Shown here: positions 1 through 7,823 of the stretch, in pieces | How the letters are laid out: every line of letters starts with the position of its first letter | Numbering within the stretch: the stretch's first letter is position 1 | Source of the DNA: an uncultured Bacteroidales bacterium | GTDB lineage: Bacteria > Bacteroidota > Bacteroidia > Bacteroidales > Paludibacteraceae | DNA length: 64,000 nucleotides | Direction: 5' to 3' | NCBI GenBank assembly: GCA_900542355.1 | Contig: UQNE01000002.1 | Location: 124,001-188,000 of the forward strand | Position numbers and translations under genes: made by a program | Notes under the pieces: model-generated | What the model was told of the DNA's origin: nothing | Database searches by the model: none | Seen by the model: only the letters and a program-made list of their open reading frames with translations

Positions 1-2
1 TC

Positions 3-239
3 AGTTTCAAACTCGCTTATGGCTATCTCTCTGATACCAACAGCATAGCCCATGCCGATTGGGCAAAGACTGCACTGCCTGCTCTCACAGGTACCGACAT
101 ACCTTATGTCGAGATGGGTGTAGGTATCGGCAATATCCTGCGTATCGGCGACCTCTACTCGGTGTGGCGGCTCACCAATCGCCAAGACCCCACTACACCA
201 CGCTGGGCAATGCGTTTCCGCATCCACATCGGCTTATAG
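3..239 (+). CDS. C-terminal fragment of a DUF5686-type outer-membrane protein (5' end outside window)
   Basis: Reading from base 3 gives 78 residues up to a TAG at 237-239, with no start in the window, so this is the end of a longer gene. The fragment contains YVEMGVGIGNIL, a conserved-looking DLYSVWRLTNR segment and a terminal RFRIHIGL. This arrangement resembles the C-terminal beta-barrel end of DUF5686/carboxypeptidase-regulatory-like outer-membrane proteins of Bacteroidota, which finish in a similar VWRLTYR...LRF.F strand. The assignment rests on recalled family resemblance over a short piece. The overlapping +1-frame reading beginning at 59 is a shadow. Confidence 0.55.
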   Translation, partial: SFKLAYGYLSDTNSIAHADWAKTALPALTGTDIPYVEMGVGIGNILRIGDLYSVWRLTNRQDPTTPRWAMRFRIHIGL

Positions 240-716
240 CCTGCTGTACACTCATATTCTCCATATATGCTCCTTTACCTCCCCGACTGCCTCTGAAACA
301 TGCAGTATCCTCTCCCTATCTTTCTCGCATCTTTGTCGAGACTATATCGAGCCGTTAATAGGTGATTAAGCAATCTAAACTATGGTAATTACCCGGGAAA
401 TAACACCGTGTATTGTCCTAAAAAAGTTGACCAATTTGTGCCTTAATACGGATGTTGGTTGACTCGAAACAGCATTTAGATAGTACATCGTTGACATAAT
501 AATATAGGAAACAACGCAATTTATTGAAAAAGAGCATCGTATGTTTGCAAGATTAGATTATTTTGCGTACCTTTGCGGCAAAATGTACTGACCATTTTTT
601 AGACATCTCTGACATAGGGTGTTTTTACACGCTACGCTATACGGAATTAAAGCAACGGAGATTTCAGAGCACTACAGTATAAACATAACCTTAATAATAG
701 AAAAAGATAATATTTT
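240..716. other. Intergenic region between the outer-membrane protein and the AT-rich gene pair
   Basis: No convincing gene. A short piece at about 331-358 (TCGAGAC and ATCGAGC steps) resembles fragments of repeat family D. A promoter-like motif lies at 544-575. The rest shows no recognisable structure. Confidence 0.5.
544..575 (+). promoter_or_regulatory. Bacteroidota-type promoter (TTTG-N20-TACCTTTG)
   Basis: TTTG at 544-547 and TACCTTTG at 568-575 are separated by exactly 20 bases, matching the -33/-7 consensus for the primary sigma factor of Bacteroidota. It would start transcription near 581-583, giving a leader of about 135 nt before the gene at 717. Confidence 0.65.
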
Positions 717-1127
717 ATGGAATCTATATTTGATGATATCGACGTGGACGATGAAATAAAAAAACAAGATACATACGAAGTTAATTATGATGAAGGAAAA
801 CTACTAATGATGCAACACTATTTTAATAGTCACATACATGGAGTTACATTCAAAATAACACCAAAAGTTAATGAATCGGCATTTGAGACTAGCGATTTTG
901 ACATCACTGTTGAGAGTGCAAGCAAAGATATAAACGAATGGTACTTCATAATAAACAACGAATTCTCAGATTTAAATGAAGAAAAAACACAAGTCGTATA
1001 TCCAACATACTTATTACCGGCTAGCGTAAAACTTTTTGGTGAACTTATTAAATTACAAAACCAATATACCAACTCCAACGAAAATCTATTCAAGTGCATA
1101 AAGTTCTTAAAGAAAGCAGGCGAATAA
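717..1127 (+). CDS. Hypothetical acidic 136-residue protein
   Basis: I do not recognise this family. The product is acidic at its N-terminus (IFDDIDVDDEI), has no signal peptide or membrane segment, and is probably cytosolic with mixed alpha/beta content. Codon use and base composition are visibly more AT-rich than the metabolic genes that follow, which suggests horizontal acquisition. It has its own promoter at 544-575 and ends against a shared bidirectional terminator, facing an equally AT-rich gene on the other strand (1181-1567). The ATG at 717 is the first in frame after an A-rich leader. A toxin-immunity, phage-defence or effector role would be consistent with size and composition, but nothing in the sequence shows this. 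Confidence 0.7.
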   Translation: MESIFDDIDVDDEIKKQDTYEVNYDEGKLLMMQHYFNSHIHGVTFKITPKVNESAFETSDFDITVESASKDINEWYFIINNEFSDLNEEKTQVVYPTYLLPASVKLFGELIKLQNQYTNSNENLFKCIKFLKKAGE

Positions 1128-1146
1128 TGTTATTCCACCATATATT

Positions 1147-1180
1147 AAAAAGGACACCCATTTGGATGTCCTTTTCTTTT
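1147..1180. terminator. Bidirectional intrinsic terminator between convergent genes
   Basis: The arms AAAAGGACA (1148-1156) and TGTCCTTTT (1167-1175) form a 9-bp stem with a 10-nt loop, followed by a T tract on the plus strand and, read in reverse, by T residues on the minus strand. It sits exactly between the stops of the two convergent genes. Confidence 0.85.
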
Positions 1181-1567
1181 TTAACCTATCAGCCAAGAAA
1201 AATCTTCATTACTACTCTCTATCACTTTTCTAACATTATCTAGCAATCTATTTAACTCACTATCTGATGAACCAAATTTATTCTGAACTTTTTTATAATT
1301 CTTGATTATATCCAACAATTCGTACATCTTGTCTTCATGCTTATCCCAACGACTATCTTTATTTATAGACTCCATTATATAGCGAGCAAAATTATCACAC
1401 TCCTTATCACTAAAACTATATGATAAATTACTATTCTCTATAGCATCATATAATGCAGAACTCAGCATATCACGATGGTTATTTGGTTCTACCGATTCAA
1501 AAACCTTAACACCTTTAACCACCAATAACTCACTCTCATTCCTCTGCTCTACTTGTGCATTCGTCAA
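1181..1567 (-). CDS. Hypothetical acidic 128-residue protein
   Basis: This is an unrecognised family. The product appears largely helical and charged, soluble, without signal peptide or transmembrane segment. It contains a run of helix-favouring sequence in the second half (DKMYELLDIIKNYKKVQNKF, then LNRLLDNVRKVIESS). Like its convergent neighbour at 717-1127 it is much more AT-rich than the surrounding housekeeping genes. The start at 1567 follows a stop-free stretch but no clear ribosome-binding site or promoter was seen upstream on the minus strand. The convergent arrangement with a shared terminator argues against a classical co-transcribed toxin-antitoxin operon, although the pair may have entered together. 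Confidence 0.65.
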   Translation of the reverse strand: MTNAQVEQRNESELLVVKGVKVFESVEPNNHRDMLSSALYDAIENSNLSYSFSDKECDNFARYIMESINKDSRWDKHEDKMYELLDIIKNYKKVQNKFGSSDSELNRLLDNVRKVIESSNEDFSWLIG

Positions 1568-1663
1568 TTAACTTGCCATCAACGAATAGAACCATTGGGA
1601 GACCAATACGCCATTAATGAAAAACTAACGGAGAATAAATCTGTGTAGTCGTTGTTGCAAAGT

Positions 1664-1679
1664 TGGCACAAGGCTTGCA
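1664..1679 (+). promoter_or_regulatory. Sigma-54 (-24/-12) promoter-like element upstream of mpl
   Basis: TGGCACAAGGCTTGCA has GG at 1665-1666 and GC at 1677-1678, the 12-bp phase required for sigma-54, and matches the consensus TGGCAC-N5-TTGCA. It overlaps the -33 region of the adjacent housekeeping-type promoter. No sigma-54 gene or activator is in the window, so function is inferred from consensus only. Confidence 0.45.
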
Positions 1680-1705
1680 TAAGTCGAAAAAATATGCTAA
1701 CTTTG
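1674..1705 (+). promoter_or_regulatory. Bacteroidota-type promoter for mpl
   Basis: CTTG at 1674-1677 and TAACTTTG at 1698-1705 are separated by 20 bases. Spacing and -7 element fit well, while the -33 element is one base off TTTG. Confidence 0.6.
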
Positions 1706-1932
1706 CAATCGTTTGTTATGCATAGTTTGCTTTATGTGTGTGTTATATGTCTATGATATGTTATTGATATAAGAGCGCAGAGTATATAACTGATGCGTAA
1801 GAGGGTATGACAAACCCGCGAGAGTACATAACCAATACCCGCAAGTGGGTATATAACCGGTACACAAAAAATAATCACAACAGATAAACAAGCAGATGCA
1901 CAAATAGATATACAACAGATAATCAAAAACTT

Positions 1933-3297
1933 ATGAGAATACATTTTATAGCGATAGGGGGTGCTGCTATGCACAACTTAGCGATGGCAGTAGCGAGCAA
2001 AGCGGGTTACATTGTTACCGGTTCGGATGATGAGATATTCGACCCTGCGCGAACTCACTTGCGTGATGCTGGGTTGTTGCCCGCAGAGCCGGGGTGGCAT
2101 CCGGAGAAGATAACAAGCGACATCGATGCAATCATCCTGGGTATGCATGCCCGTGAGGACAATCCTGAACTGGTGCGTGCTCGTGAGTTGGGATTGAAAA
2201 TCTATTCTTTCCCCGAGTATCTCTACGAGCAGACACGCAATAAGGTGCGTATCGTAGTGGGGGGCAGTCACGGCAAAACCACCACCACCTCGATGATACT
2301 CTATGTCTTGCAGCACTTGGGGATAGAAACCGACTATATGGTAGGTGCGCAGATAGAGGGTTTTGAGCGTATGGTGCGCTTGAGCGATACGGCAAAGTAT
2401 GCAGTGTTTGAGGGAGATGAGTACCTTACTTCTCCCATAGATTTGCGTTCTAAGTTTCTGTGGTATCACCCGTATGTTGCCATTTTGACAGGTATCGCAT
2501 GGGACCACATCAATGTATTTCCCACTTTCCCGCAGTATGTGGAGACCTTCCGCAAGTTTGTAGATACCATAGAGCCGAACGGCACTTTTATCTACTATCA
2601 AAACGATGACAATCTATGCAAGATAGCCTCCGGTGCGCGTGCTGATATTGCTTGTGTTCCATACGATGCCTATACGGGCGATGTGGCAATGCAAGTGTTT
2701 GGACGACACAATATGCAGAACTTGCAGGCGGCTTGTTTGGCATGCGAGCAGATAGGCGTAAAAGCCGATGATTTCTATCGTATCATCAGTGGTTTTACGG
2801 GTGCAAGCAATCGTTTGGAGAAAATATGCGAGGCGGGTAACTCGGTGGCATACAAGGACTTTGCACATTCACCGAGCAAACTAAAAGCCACGGTAAATGC
2901 AGTGCGAGAGCGGTATAAGGATAAGACCTTGGTGGCTTGTATGGAGTTGCATACTTTCAGTTCGCTTATGGCAGATTTCTTGCCGCAGTACAAAGGTTGT
3001 ATGCAGGAAGCCGATGTGGCGATAGTATATTTCAATCCGAAAGTGATTGAACATAAGCGACTTACACCGATTACGGCCGAGGAAGTGAAACAGGCTTTCG
3101 GAATGGATAATGTAGAGGTATATACCGATAGTGAGGCAATGCAATCGCGCTTGAAAGAATTAGACTATACCAATACTGCCTTGCTGATGATGACGAGTGG
3201 CACTTTTGATGGCATAGACATTCCCGCCTTTGCCAAAAAACTACTAAGGAATGCGACCTCCCCAAGCCCCTCCAAAGGAGGGGATGTTGCAGACTAG
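1933..3297 (+). CDS. mpl: UDP-N-acetylmuramate:L-alanyl-gamma-D-glutamyl-meso-diaminopimelate ligase (Mpl), C-terminus extended by a repeat
   Basis: A cytosolic Mur-ligase-family enzyme that ligates the recycled tripeptide L-Ala-gamma-D-Glu-mesoDAP to UDP-MurNAc in peptidoglycan recycling. The N-terminal Rossmann motif IHFIAIGGAAMHNLA (residues 3-17) is the Mpl form rather than the MurC form (GIGGIGMSG). The ATP P-loop GSHGKTTTT is at residues 111-119, and FEGDEY and HINVF motifs follow. Length 454 is normal, but residues 442-454 (TSPSPSKGGDVAD) are encoded entirely by a copy of the GC-rich palindromic repeat that begins at 3255, so the native stop seems to have been replaced. A close MurC paralogue is the main alternative. 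Transcription is from the promoters at 1664-1705, with no obvious terminator other than the repeat pair downstream. Confidence 0.9.
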   Translation: MRIHFIAIGGAAMHNLAMAVASKAGYIVTGSDDEIFDPARTHLRDAGLLPAEPGWHPEKITSDIDAIILGMHAREDNPELVRARELGLKIYSFPEYLYEQTRNKVRIVVGGSHGKTTTTSMILYVLQHLGIETDYMVGAQIEGFERMVRLSDTAKYAVFEGDEYLTSPIDLRSKFLWYHPYVAILTGIAWDHINVFPTFPQYVETFRKFVDTIEPNGTFIYYQNDDNLCKIASGARADIACVPYDAYTGDVAMQVFGRHNMQNLQAACLACEQIGVKADDFYRIISGFTGASNRLEKICEAGNSVAYKDFAHSPSKLKATVNAVRERYKDKTLVACMELHTFSSLMADFLPQYKGCMQEADVAIVYFNPKVIEHKRLTPITAEEVKQAFGMDNVEVYTDSEAMQSRLKELDYTNTALLMMTSGTFDGIDIPAFAKKLLRNATSPSPSKGGDVAD

Positions 3298-3377
3298 ATA
3301 TTCTAGATGAACTAGATGTTATAGGGACATTATTCATTATGCAAGGACATCTCCTCCCTGGAGGGCTTGGGGAGGTC
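3255..3377. repeat. Two inverted copies of the GC-rich palindromic repeat (family C) enclosing a CTAGA segment
   Basis: The copy at 3255-3285 (GACCTCCCCAAGCCCCTCC followed by AAAGGAGGGGATGT) is mirrored at 3341-3377 in reverse complement, ending in GGCTTGGGGAGGTC. Each copy is itself palindromic around CCCCTCC/GGAGGGG. Together the pair can form a long hairpin with a roughly 55-nt loop containing three CTAGA steps (3293-3318). The left copy encodes the end of mpl. The structure may act as a factor-dependent terminator or RNA stabiliser. Confidence 0.8.
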
Positions 3378-3600
3378 TTAATGGCTCTTTATATGGCTTT
3401 TAATGAAGCCTTAAAACACCATTCTGTGGAGAAAGAATAATGTCTAATTACGATAATTATATGTTTAATCGTCAATTAACCGTTAACGGAGAATAGAACT
3501 ATTAACGGAGAACCAAAACCATTAAGGGAGAACAAGAACTATTAACGGAGAACCCGCCACACAGTTTTAATGGCTCTTTATATGGCCTTTAATGGAGAGT
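3378..3600. repeat. Family E dispersed repeat with four 20-bp TTAACGGAGAAC units
   Basis: The segment from TTAATGGCTCTTTATATGGC (3378) to about 3500 is closely matched at 19042-19170, with the same order of blocks: TTAATGGAGCC, TTAAAACACCATTCT, GGAGAAAGAA and ATAATTATATGTTTAAT. It continues here as four imperfect ~20-bp units beginning TTAACGGAGAA at about 3483, 3502, 3522 and 3542. A second partial head copy (TTTTAATGGCTCTTTATATG) lies at 3565-3600. Confidence 0.8.
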
Positions 3601-3614
3601 AAACGGGGGCAATA

Positions 3615-3630
3615 TGGCACGAGATTTGTA
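3615..3630 (+). promoter_or_regulatory. Weak sigma-54-like element upstream of the dCMP deaminase gene
   Basis: TGGCACGAGATTTGTA keeps the perfect -24 half (TGGCACG) and the correct 12-bp phase, but has GT instead of GC at the -12 position. It would give a leader of about 15 nt before the ATG at 3657. Confidence 0.25.
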
Positions 3631-3656
3631 TAGAATAGGCAAACAGACTTTTATTT

Positions 3657-4115
3657 ATGGATAAACAGACTAAACGCGACCATTTATATATGCGAATGGC
3701 GCGTACTTGGGCAGAAAATAGTTATTGCACTCGTCGTCAGGTGGGCGCATTGCTCGTAAAAGACCAGATGATTATCTCTGACGGATACAATGGTACTCCG
3801 AGCGGGTTCGAGAATAAGTGTGAGGACGAGAATAATGTTTCCAAGCCTTATGTGCTCCATGCAGAAGCCAATGCTATCACCAAAGTAGCACGGAGCAACA
3901 ACAGCAGCGAGGGGGCTACTATGTATGTTACCGCCTCGCCTTGTATGGAGTGTGCCAAATTGATTATCCAAGCTGGTATCAAACGCGTGGTGTATGGTGA
4001 GGAATACCGTATCATGGACGGTATCGAACTGCTGCAACGAGCCGGCATAGAAGTGTGCTACTTGCAAGACGAACCCCACGAAAAGAAAGATGAAACCCCT
4101 GAAAAGACAGAGTGA
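3657..4115 (+). CDS. dCMP deaminase (ComE-type deoxycytidylate deaminase family)
   Basis: Zinc-dependent deaminase that converts dCMP to dUMP, feeding thymidylate synthesis. The hallmark zinc and catalytic motif is complete: H68-A-E70 (VLHAEANA) with glutamate as proton shuttle, and P95-C96-M-E-C99 for zinc. GYNGTPSGF (residues 43-51) is the conserved substrate-binding loop of the family. Length 152 is typical, with a charged EKKDETPEKTE tail. The ATG at 3657 precedes MDKQTKRDHLYM, a usual N-terminus. It is followed after 120 bp by the processing protease gene on the same strand, so the two may be co-transcribed. A weak sigma-54-like element lies 27 bp upstream. Confidence 0.92.
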   Translation: MDKQTKRDHLYMRMARTWAENSYCTRRQVGALLVKDQMIISDGYNGTPSGFENKCEDENNVSKPYVLHAEANAITKVARSNNSSEGATMYVTASPCMECAKLIIQAGIKRVVYGEEYRIMDGIELLQRAGIEVCYLQDEPHEKKDETPEKTE

Positions 4116-4157
4116 ACACTCAAAAAGGAAGGACTGACTCTCAAAAAAGGAAAGACT
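4114..4157 (+). repeat. Two imperfect 22-bp direct repeats
   Basis: GAACACTCAAAAAGGAAGG (4114 on) and GACTCTCAAAAAAGGAAAG (4136 on) are adjacent near-identical units located just after the deaminase stop. They are purine-rich and have no evident function. Confidence 0.6.
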
Positions 4158-4235
4158 GATTAGATAGTGGAAAAGCAGGGATACGAACAGATAGAAAAAA
4201 CTCAAAGATGACGAATAATTAAAACAAGACCGATT

Positions 4236-5861
4236 ATGAAAAATATAAAGAAATACATCTATCCGACCGTGGCGGTAGTATGCCTGTTGGTCGGTTTTTT
4301 GATAGGTGATGCTGTGAGCAACAAAGTGAATGCACAACGATTTGTGTTCCAAAACGGACAACTGTATCAGCAGCCCGAGTCGAAGATAGACCAACTGATG
4401 CAACTGATGCAGACGGCTTATGTAGATGAACTGAATATCGATTCTATCACCGATGAGGTAATGCAAGACATTGTGCAGAAACTTGACCCGCACTCGGCTT
4501 ATATTCCCAAGAAAGACTTGGAGATGGTCAATTCGGAGTTGTCATCTTCGTTCTCCGGAATAGGTGTACAGTTCTCCATACAGAGCGATACAATTAATAT
4601 CGTAGCCGTGGTGGCAGGTGGTCCTTGCGAGGGAGTAGGGGTCTTGGCAGGCGATAAAATCATCACTGTGGACGACTCGCTTTTTGTGGGTAAGAAAATC
4701 AACAACGAGCGTGTAATGCATACCCTGCGTGGGGAAAAAGGTACAAAAGTAAAATTGGGTATCAAGCGTAGCGGAGAACCTGACCTGCTCTACTACACGA
4801 TTACGCGTGGTGATATACCTGTTACTTCGGTGGATGCTAAGTTTATTATCACCGCTAAGAATGGTGAGAAGATAGGTTTTGTGCGCGTCAATAAGTTCGG
4901 AGAGAACACCTATAATGAGTTTATCTCTGCATTGGCAACCCTCAAGGCACAAGGTGCCACCGCTTATATTGTAGATTTGCGTGAGAACTCAGGCGGCTTT
5001 ATGGACCAGGCTATCCGTATGGCAAATGAGTTTCTCAATGCGGGTGAGATGATTGTCTATGCTGAGGGGCGTGCTTATCCTCGCTATGAGGCTAAGGCTA
5101 ATGGTACGGGGCGTTTTAAGAAAGTGCCTTTGGTAGTATTGATAGATGATTTCTCGGCGTCGGCAAGTGAGATTTTCTCGGGTGCCATGCAGGATAATGA
5201 CCGTGCTACCATCATCGGTCGCCGTTCGTTTGGCAAAGGCTTGGTACAGCAGCAGATGCCTTTTGCTGACGGTAGTGCCATTCGTCTGACTGTGGCTCGC
5301 TACTATACCCCGTCGGGGCGGTGCATACAGAAACCTTATACTTTGGGCGACCAGACCGACTATGAGAAAGAGTTGCTCGACCGCTTTGAGAATGGGGAGT
5401 TCTACACCGCTGACAGTGTTCACTATGCAGATACTACGCTCTACTATACCAAGCAGGGTAGAGTGGTGCATGGCGGAGGCGGTATCATGCCGGACATCTT
5501 TGTAGGACGCGATACCACACTCTATACGCCTTATTTTAATAAGGTTGTCAATCGTGCCTATACCTATCAGTTCGCCTACCAATATACCAATGCTCACCGC
5601 AAGGAACTGAGCCGGTACAAGGACTGGCGGGCATTGGAGAAACATCTCAACGATGCCAACTGGTTGCCCGAGTTTGTACGCTACTGCCAAGAGAAAGGTA
5701 TCGAATCGAACACGCAGGAGATACGCAAGTCGCAACAACCGCTGACACGCCTTGTCAATGCCTATATCGTGCGCAATATATTGGGTGATGAGGGCTTCTT
5801 CCCCCTCTTTGAACGCGATGATGAGATAACTAAACGCGCAGTGGAACAACTGAGCAAGTAA
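4236..5861 (+). CDS. S41-family C-terminal processing peptidase
   Basis: Periplasmic serine protease anchored by an N-terminal signal/transmembrane segment (YIYPTVAVVCLLVGFLIGD, about residues 7-25). A PDZ domain follows (about 95-180; GVQFSIQSDTINIVAVVAGG, DKIITVDD), then the S41 protease domain. The catalytic serine lies in DDFSASASEIFSGA (about 306-319) and the general-base lysine in RSFGKGLVQ (about 330-338). This Ser-Lys dyad defines C-terminal processing proteases. Length 541 is usual for Bacteroidota members, which carry a C-terminal extension beyond 400. It lies between the dCMP deaminase and an Xaa-Pro aminopeptidase gene on the same strand; the 60-bp spacer to the latter is mostly family A repeat. 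Substrates cannot be inferred. Confidence 0.92.
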   Translation: MKNIKKYIYPTVAVVCLLVGFLIGDAVSNKVNAQRFVFQNGQLYQQPESKIDQLMQLMQTAYVDELNIDSITDEVMQDIVQKLDPHSAYIPKKDLEMVNSELSSSFSGIGVQFSIQSDTINIVAVVAGGPCEGVGVLAGDKIITVDDSLFVGKKINNERVMHTLRGEKGTKVKLGIKRSGEPDLLYYTITRGDIPVTSVDAKFIITAKNGEKIGFVRVNKFGENTYNEFISALATLKAQGATAYIVDLRENSGGFMDQAIRMANEFLNAGEMIVYAEGRAYPRYEAKANGTGRFKKVPLVVLIDDFSASASEIFSGAMQDNDRATIIGRRSFGKGLVQQQMPFADGSAIRLTVARYYTPSGRCIQKPYTLGDQTDYEKELLDRFENGEFYTADSVHYADTTLYYTKQGRVVHGGGGIMPDIFVGRDTTLYTPYFNKVVNRAYTYQFAYQYTNAHRKELSRYKDWRALEKHLNDANWLPEFVRYCQEKGIESNTQEIRKSQQPLTRLVNAYIVRNILGDEGFFPLFERDDEITKRAVEQLSK

Positions 5862-5863
5862 TT

Positions 5864-5889
5864 CAATGCATAATGCATAATGCATAATG
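5864..5889. repeat. Family A repeat array (7-bp ATAATGC units)
   Basis: Three consecutive ATAATGC/CATAATG units fill the spacer just after the protease stop. The unit contains the self-complementary ATGCAT. Confidence 0.85.
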
Positions 5890-5921
5890 TAAGGTTGCAA
5901 TTCTTAATTCATAATTGATAG

Positions 5922-7718
5922 ATGATGACTGTAATAGACAAATTAGTTGCTCTGCGGAGACTGATGCAGGAGCAACACCTAAGTGCTTATATCGTGCCGG
6001 GGACAGACCCGCACGCGTCGGAATATATGGCTGCCCATTGGACTGAGACCACTTGGTTATCAGGCTTTAAGGGGGAGACGGGGACGGTAGTTGTTACCCT
6101 CGATAAGGCTTTCCTTTGGACTGACTCACGCTACTATCTGCAAGCCGATATTGAGTTGGCAGGCAGTACTGTCCAACTGATGCGTGAGTCGGATATCAAC
6201 TGCCCCACCATAGCCGAATGGCTGTGCGATAATGTGCAGGGTACTGTAGGACTGAACCCCGAGATGTATAGTGTGAATGCGTTTGCTGACTTGCGCAACC
6301 AATTAGCCGAGGCCGGCCTTAGCACCAAGTCGGTCGATTTGATTCGTCCGCTGTGGGTAGAGGGTCGTCCCGCCATTCCGCAAAACCCGCTTTATGCGTA
6401 TGAGGAGCAATATGCAGGCGAGTCGGTAAGCAGTAAACTGGCGCGGATACGCGAGGCAATGAGCAAGAAAAAAGCCGATGCCATGATTATCTCTGCCTTG
6501 GATGAGATAGCATGGTTGCTCAATATACGCGGAACGGATGTGGAGTATAATCCGTTGGTAATCAGTTATGTAGTGCTGGAACAAAATAGTTGCACCCTGT
6601 TTGTTGCGCCCGAGAAAGTGAATGCCGAGGCTGCGGCTTATTTGGAGCGTGAGCATATCTCCCGTGCCGGGTATGAGGAGGTGTTTGCTTATATAGCAGG
6701 CCTCAGGGGCACGGTGCTGTACGATGGCGCGAAAGTGAATGAGGCACTCTATGAGGCTATCCCCGGCGAGTGCCGTAAGATAAATGCTCAGTCGCCTATC
6801 TTGGTGGCGAAGAGCAAGAAGAATGCCGTAGAGTTGGAGGGCGAGCGTATAGCGATGCGTGAGGATGCAGTGGCTCTTACTCGTTTCTTCCGCTGGCTGG
6901 AAGAAGAGGCTTTTGCCAATGGCAGAACGCAGACCGAATGGTCGCTGATGGAGCAACTGCATAAGTACCGTGCTATGGGTAAGCACTTTGTGGAGGAGTC
7001 GTTTGGTACGATAGCAGGCTATAAGGGGAATGGAGCCATTGTACATTATGCGGCTACGGAGGACCAGTGTGCAGTGGTTAAGCCCGATGGTATGCTCTTG
7101 CTTGATTCGGGCGGACAGTACCTCGACGGAACAACCGACATCACTCGTACCACTTGGTTAGGCGGCAATATCCCCGAGCAAGCCAAACTCGACTATACCT
7201 ATACGCTCAAAGGGCATATTGCTTTGCAGACGATTCAGTTCCCCGCCGGTACGCGAGGTAACCAGTTAGATGCGCTGGCTAAGCAGTATATGTGGGCCAA
7301 TGGCATCACTTTTGGTCATGGTACAGGTCATGGGGTAGGTCATTTCTTGGGCTGCCACGAGGGGCCGCAGAATGTGCGCACCGACAACAACCCGACCCGC
7401 TTGGAGGTTGGGCAAATCGTTTCAGACGAACCGGGTATCTATCGTACTAATGAGTGGGGTATTCGTATCGAGAACCTCATCACGGTTGTTCCCGCCGAGC
7501 GGAAAAAAGCGGCTACTACCGATGATGAGTTCCTTACCTTCGAGACACTTACGCTGTGTTTTTACGATACTTCTCTTGTTGAGATGTCGCTTATGACGCA
7601 AGCCGAGATAGATTGGCTCAATGCCTACCATGCCTTTGTGTATCAAGAGATTGCGCCTCGTCTCGATGCTGCCGACGCTGCCTTCTTAGCAAAAAAATGC
7701 CAACCCCTCAATAGATAA
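5922..7718 (+). CDS. Xaa-Pro aminopeptidase (M24B family, long form)
   Basis: Dimetal peptidase removing N-terminal residues before proline. It has two N-terminal creatinase-like domains (residues 1-310; SAYIVPGTDPHASEYMA, WTDSRYYLQA) and a C-terminal pita-bread domain. The five metal ligands are recognisable: D in LLLDSGGQY (about 394), D in GTTDITRT (about 405), H in GHGVGHFLG (about 470), E in SDEPGIY (about 503) and E in IRIENL (about 517). The C-terminal extension with WLNAYH matches the ~600-residue eukaryote-like form common in Bacteroidota. No signal peptide is seen, so it is probably cytosolic. The ATG at 5922 is followed by a second ATG at 5925; either could initiate. A strong terminator follows at 7773-7802. 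Confidence 0.93.
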   Translation: MMTVIDKLVALRRLMQEQHLSAYIVPGTDPHASEYMAAHWTETTWLSGFKGETGTVVVTLDKAFLWTDSRYYLQADIELAGSTVQLMRESDINCPTIAEWLCDNVQGTVGLNPEMYSVNAFADLRNQLAEAGLSTKSVDLIRPLWVEGRPAIPQNPLYAYEEQYAGESVSSKLARIREAMSKKKADAMIISALDEIAWLLNIRGTDVEYNPLVISYVVLEQNSCTLFVAPEKVNAEAAAYLEREHISRAGYEEVFAYIAGLRGTVLYDGAKVNEALYEAIPGECRKINAQSPILVAKSKKNAVELEGERIAMREDAVALTRFFRWLEEEAFANGRTQTEWSLMEQLHKYRAMGKHFVEESFGTIAGYKGNGAIVHYAATEDQCAVVKPDGMLLLDSGGQYLDGTTDITRTTWLGGNIPEQAKLDYTYTLKGHIALQTIQFPAGTRGNQLDALAKQYMWANGITFGHGTGHGVGHFLGCHEGPQNVRTDNNPTRLEVGQIVSDEPGIYRTNEWGIRIENLITVVPAERKKAATTDDEFLTFETLTLCFYDTSLVEMSLMTQAEIDWLNAYHAFVYQEIAPRLDAADAAFLAKKCQPLNR

Positions 7719-7772
7719 GGAGCAAAGATGTAATGGAACATGTAATTACCATGTAATTAGACATATATTAAG

Positions 7773-7802
7773 AAAAGGGGCAGCGTTGTGTTGTCCCTTT
7801 TT
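7773..7802 (+). terminator. Intrinsic terminator after the Xaa-Pro aminopeptidase gene
   Basis: AAAAGGGGCA (7773-7782) pairs with TGTCCCTTTT (7792-7801; one G-T pair) around a 9-nt loop, followed by TT and C. The A/T flanks allow bidirectional function. Confidence 0.75.
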
Positions 7803-7823
7803 CTTAATGCATAATGCTCCGCC

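Larger units (their letters stand above)
1568..1932. other. Intergenic region upstream of mpl
   Basis: Holds a fragment of repeat family E near 1611-1640 (CTAACGGAGAAT), overlapping sigma-54-like and housekeeping-type promoters at 1664-1705, and a roughly 225-nt leader before mpl. In the leader CCCGC and GCGGG-like segments recur (around 1815-1855, for example ACCCGCAAGTGGGT), which could fold into a short hairpin. Confidence 0.45.
3298..3656. other. Repeat-filled intergenic region between mpl and the dCMP deaminase gene
   Basis: Almost the whole space is repetitive: the CTAGA steps and second palindrome up to 3377, a family E element at 3378-3600, and a sigma-54-like element at 3615-3630. 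No gene is visible. Confidence 0.7.

Noticed and set aside
59..358. 99-codon frame at the window start
   Set aside because: It is a +1-frame shadow of the outer-membrane protein end (3-239) and continues into repeat-like sequence; no signal or family features.
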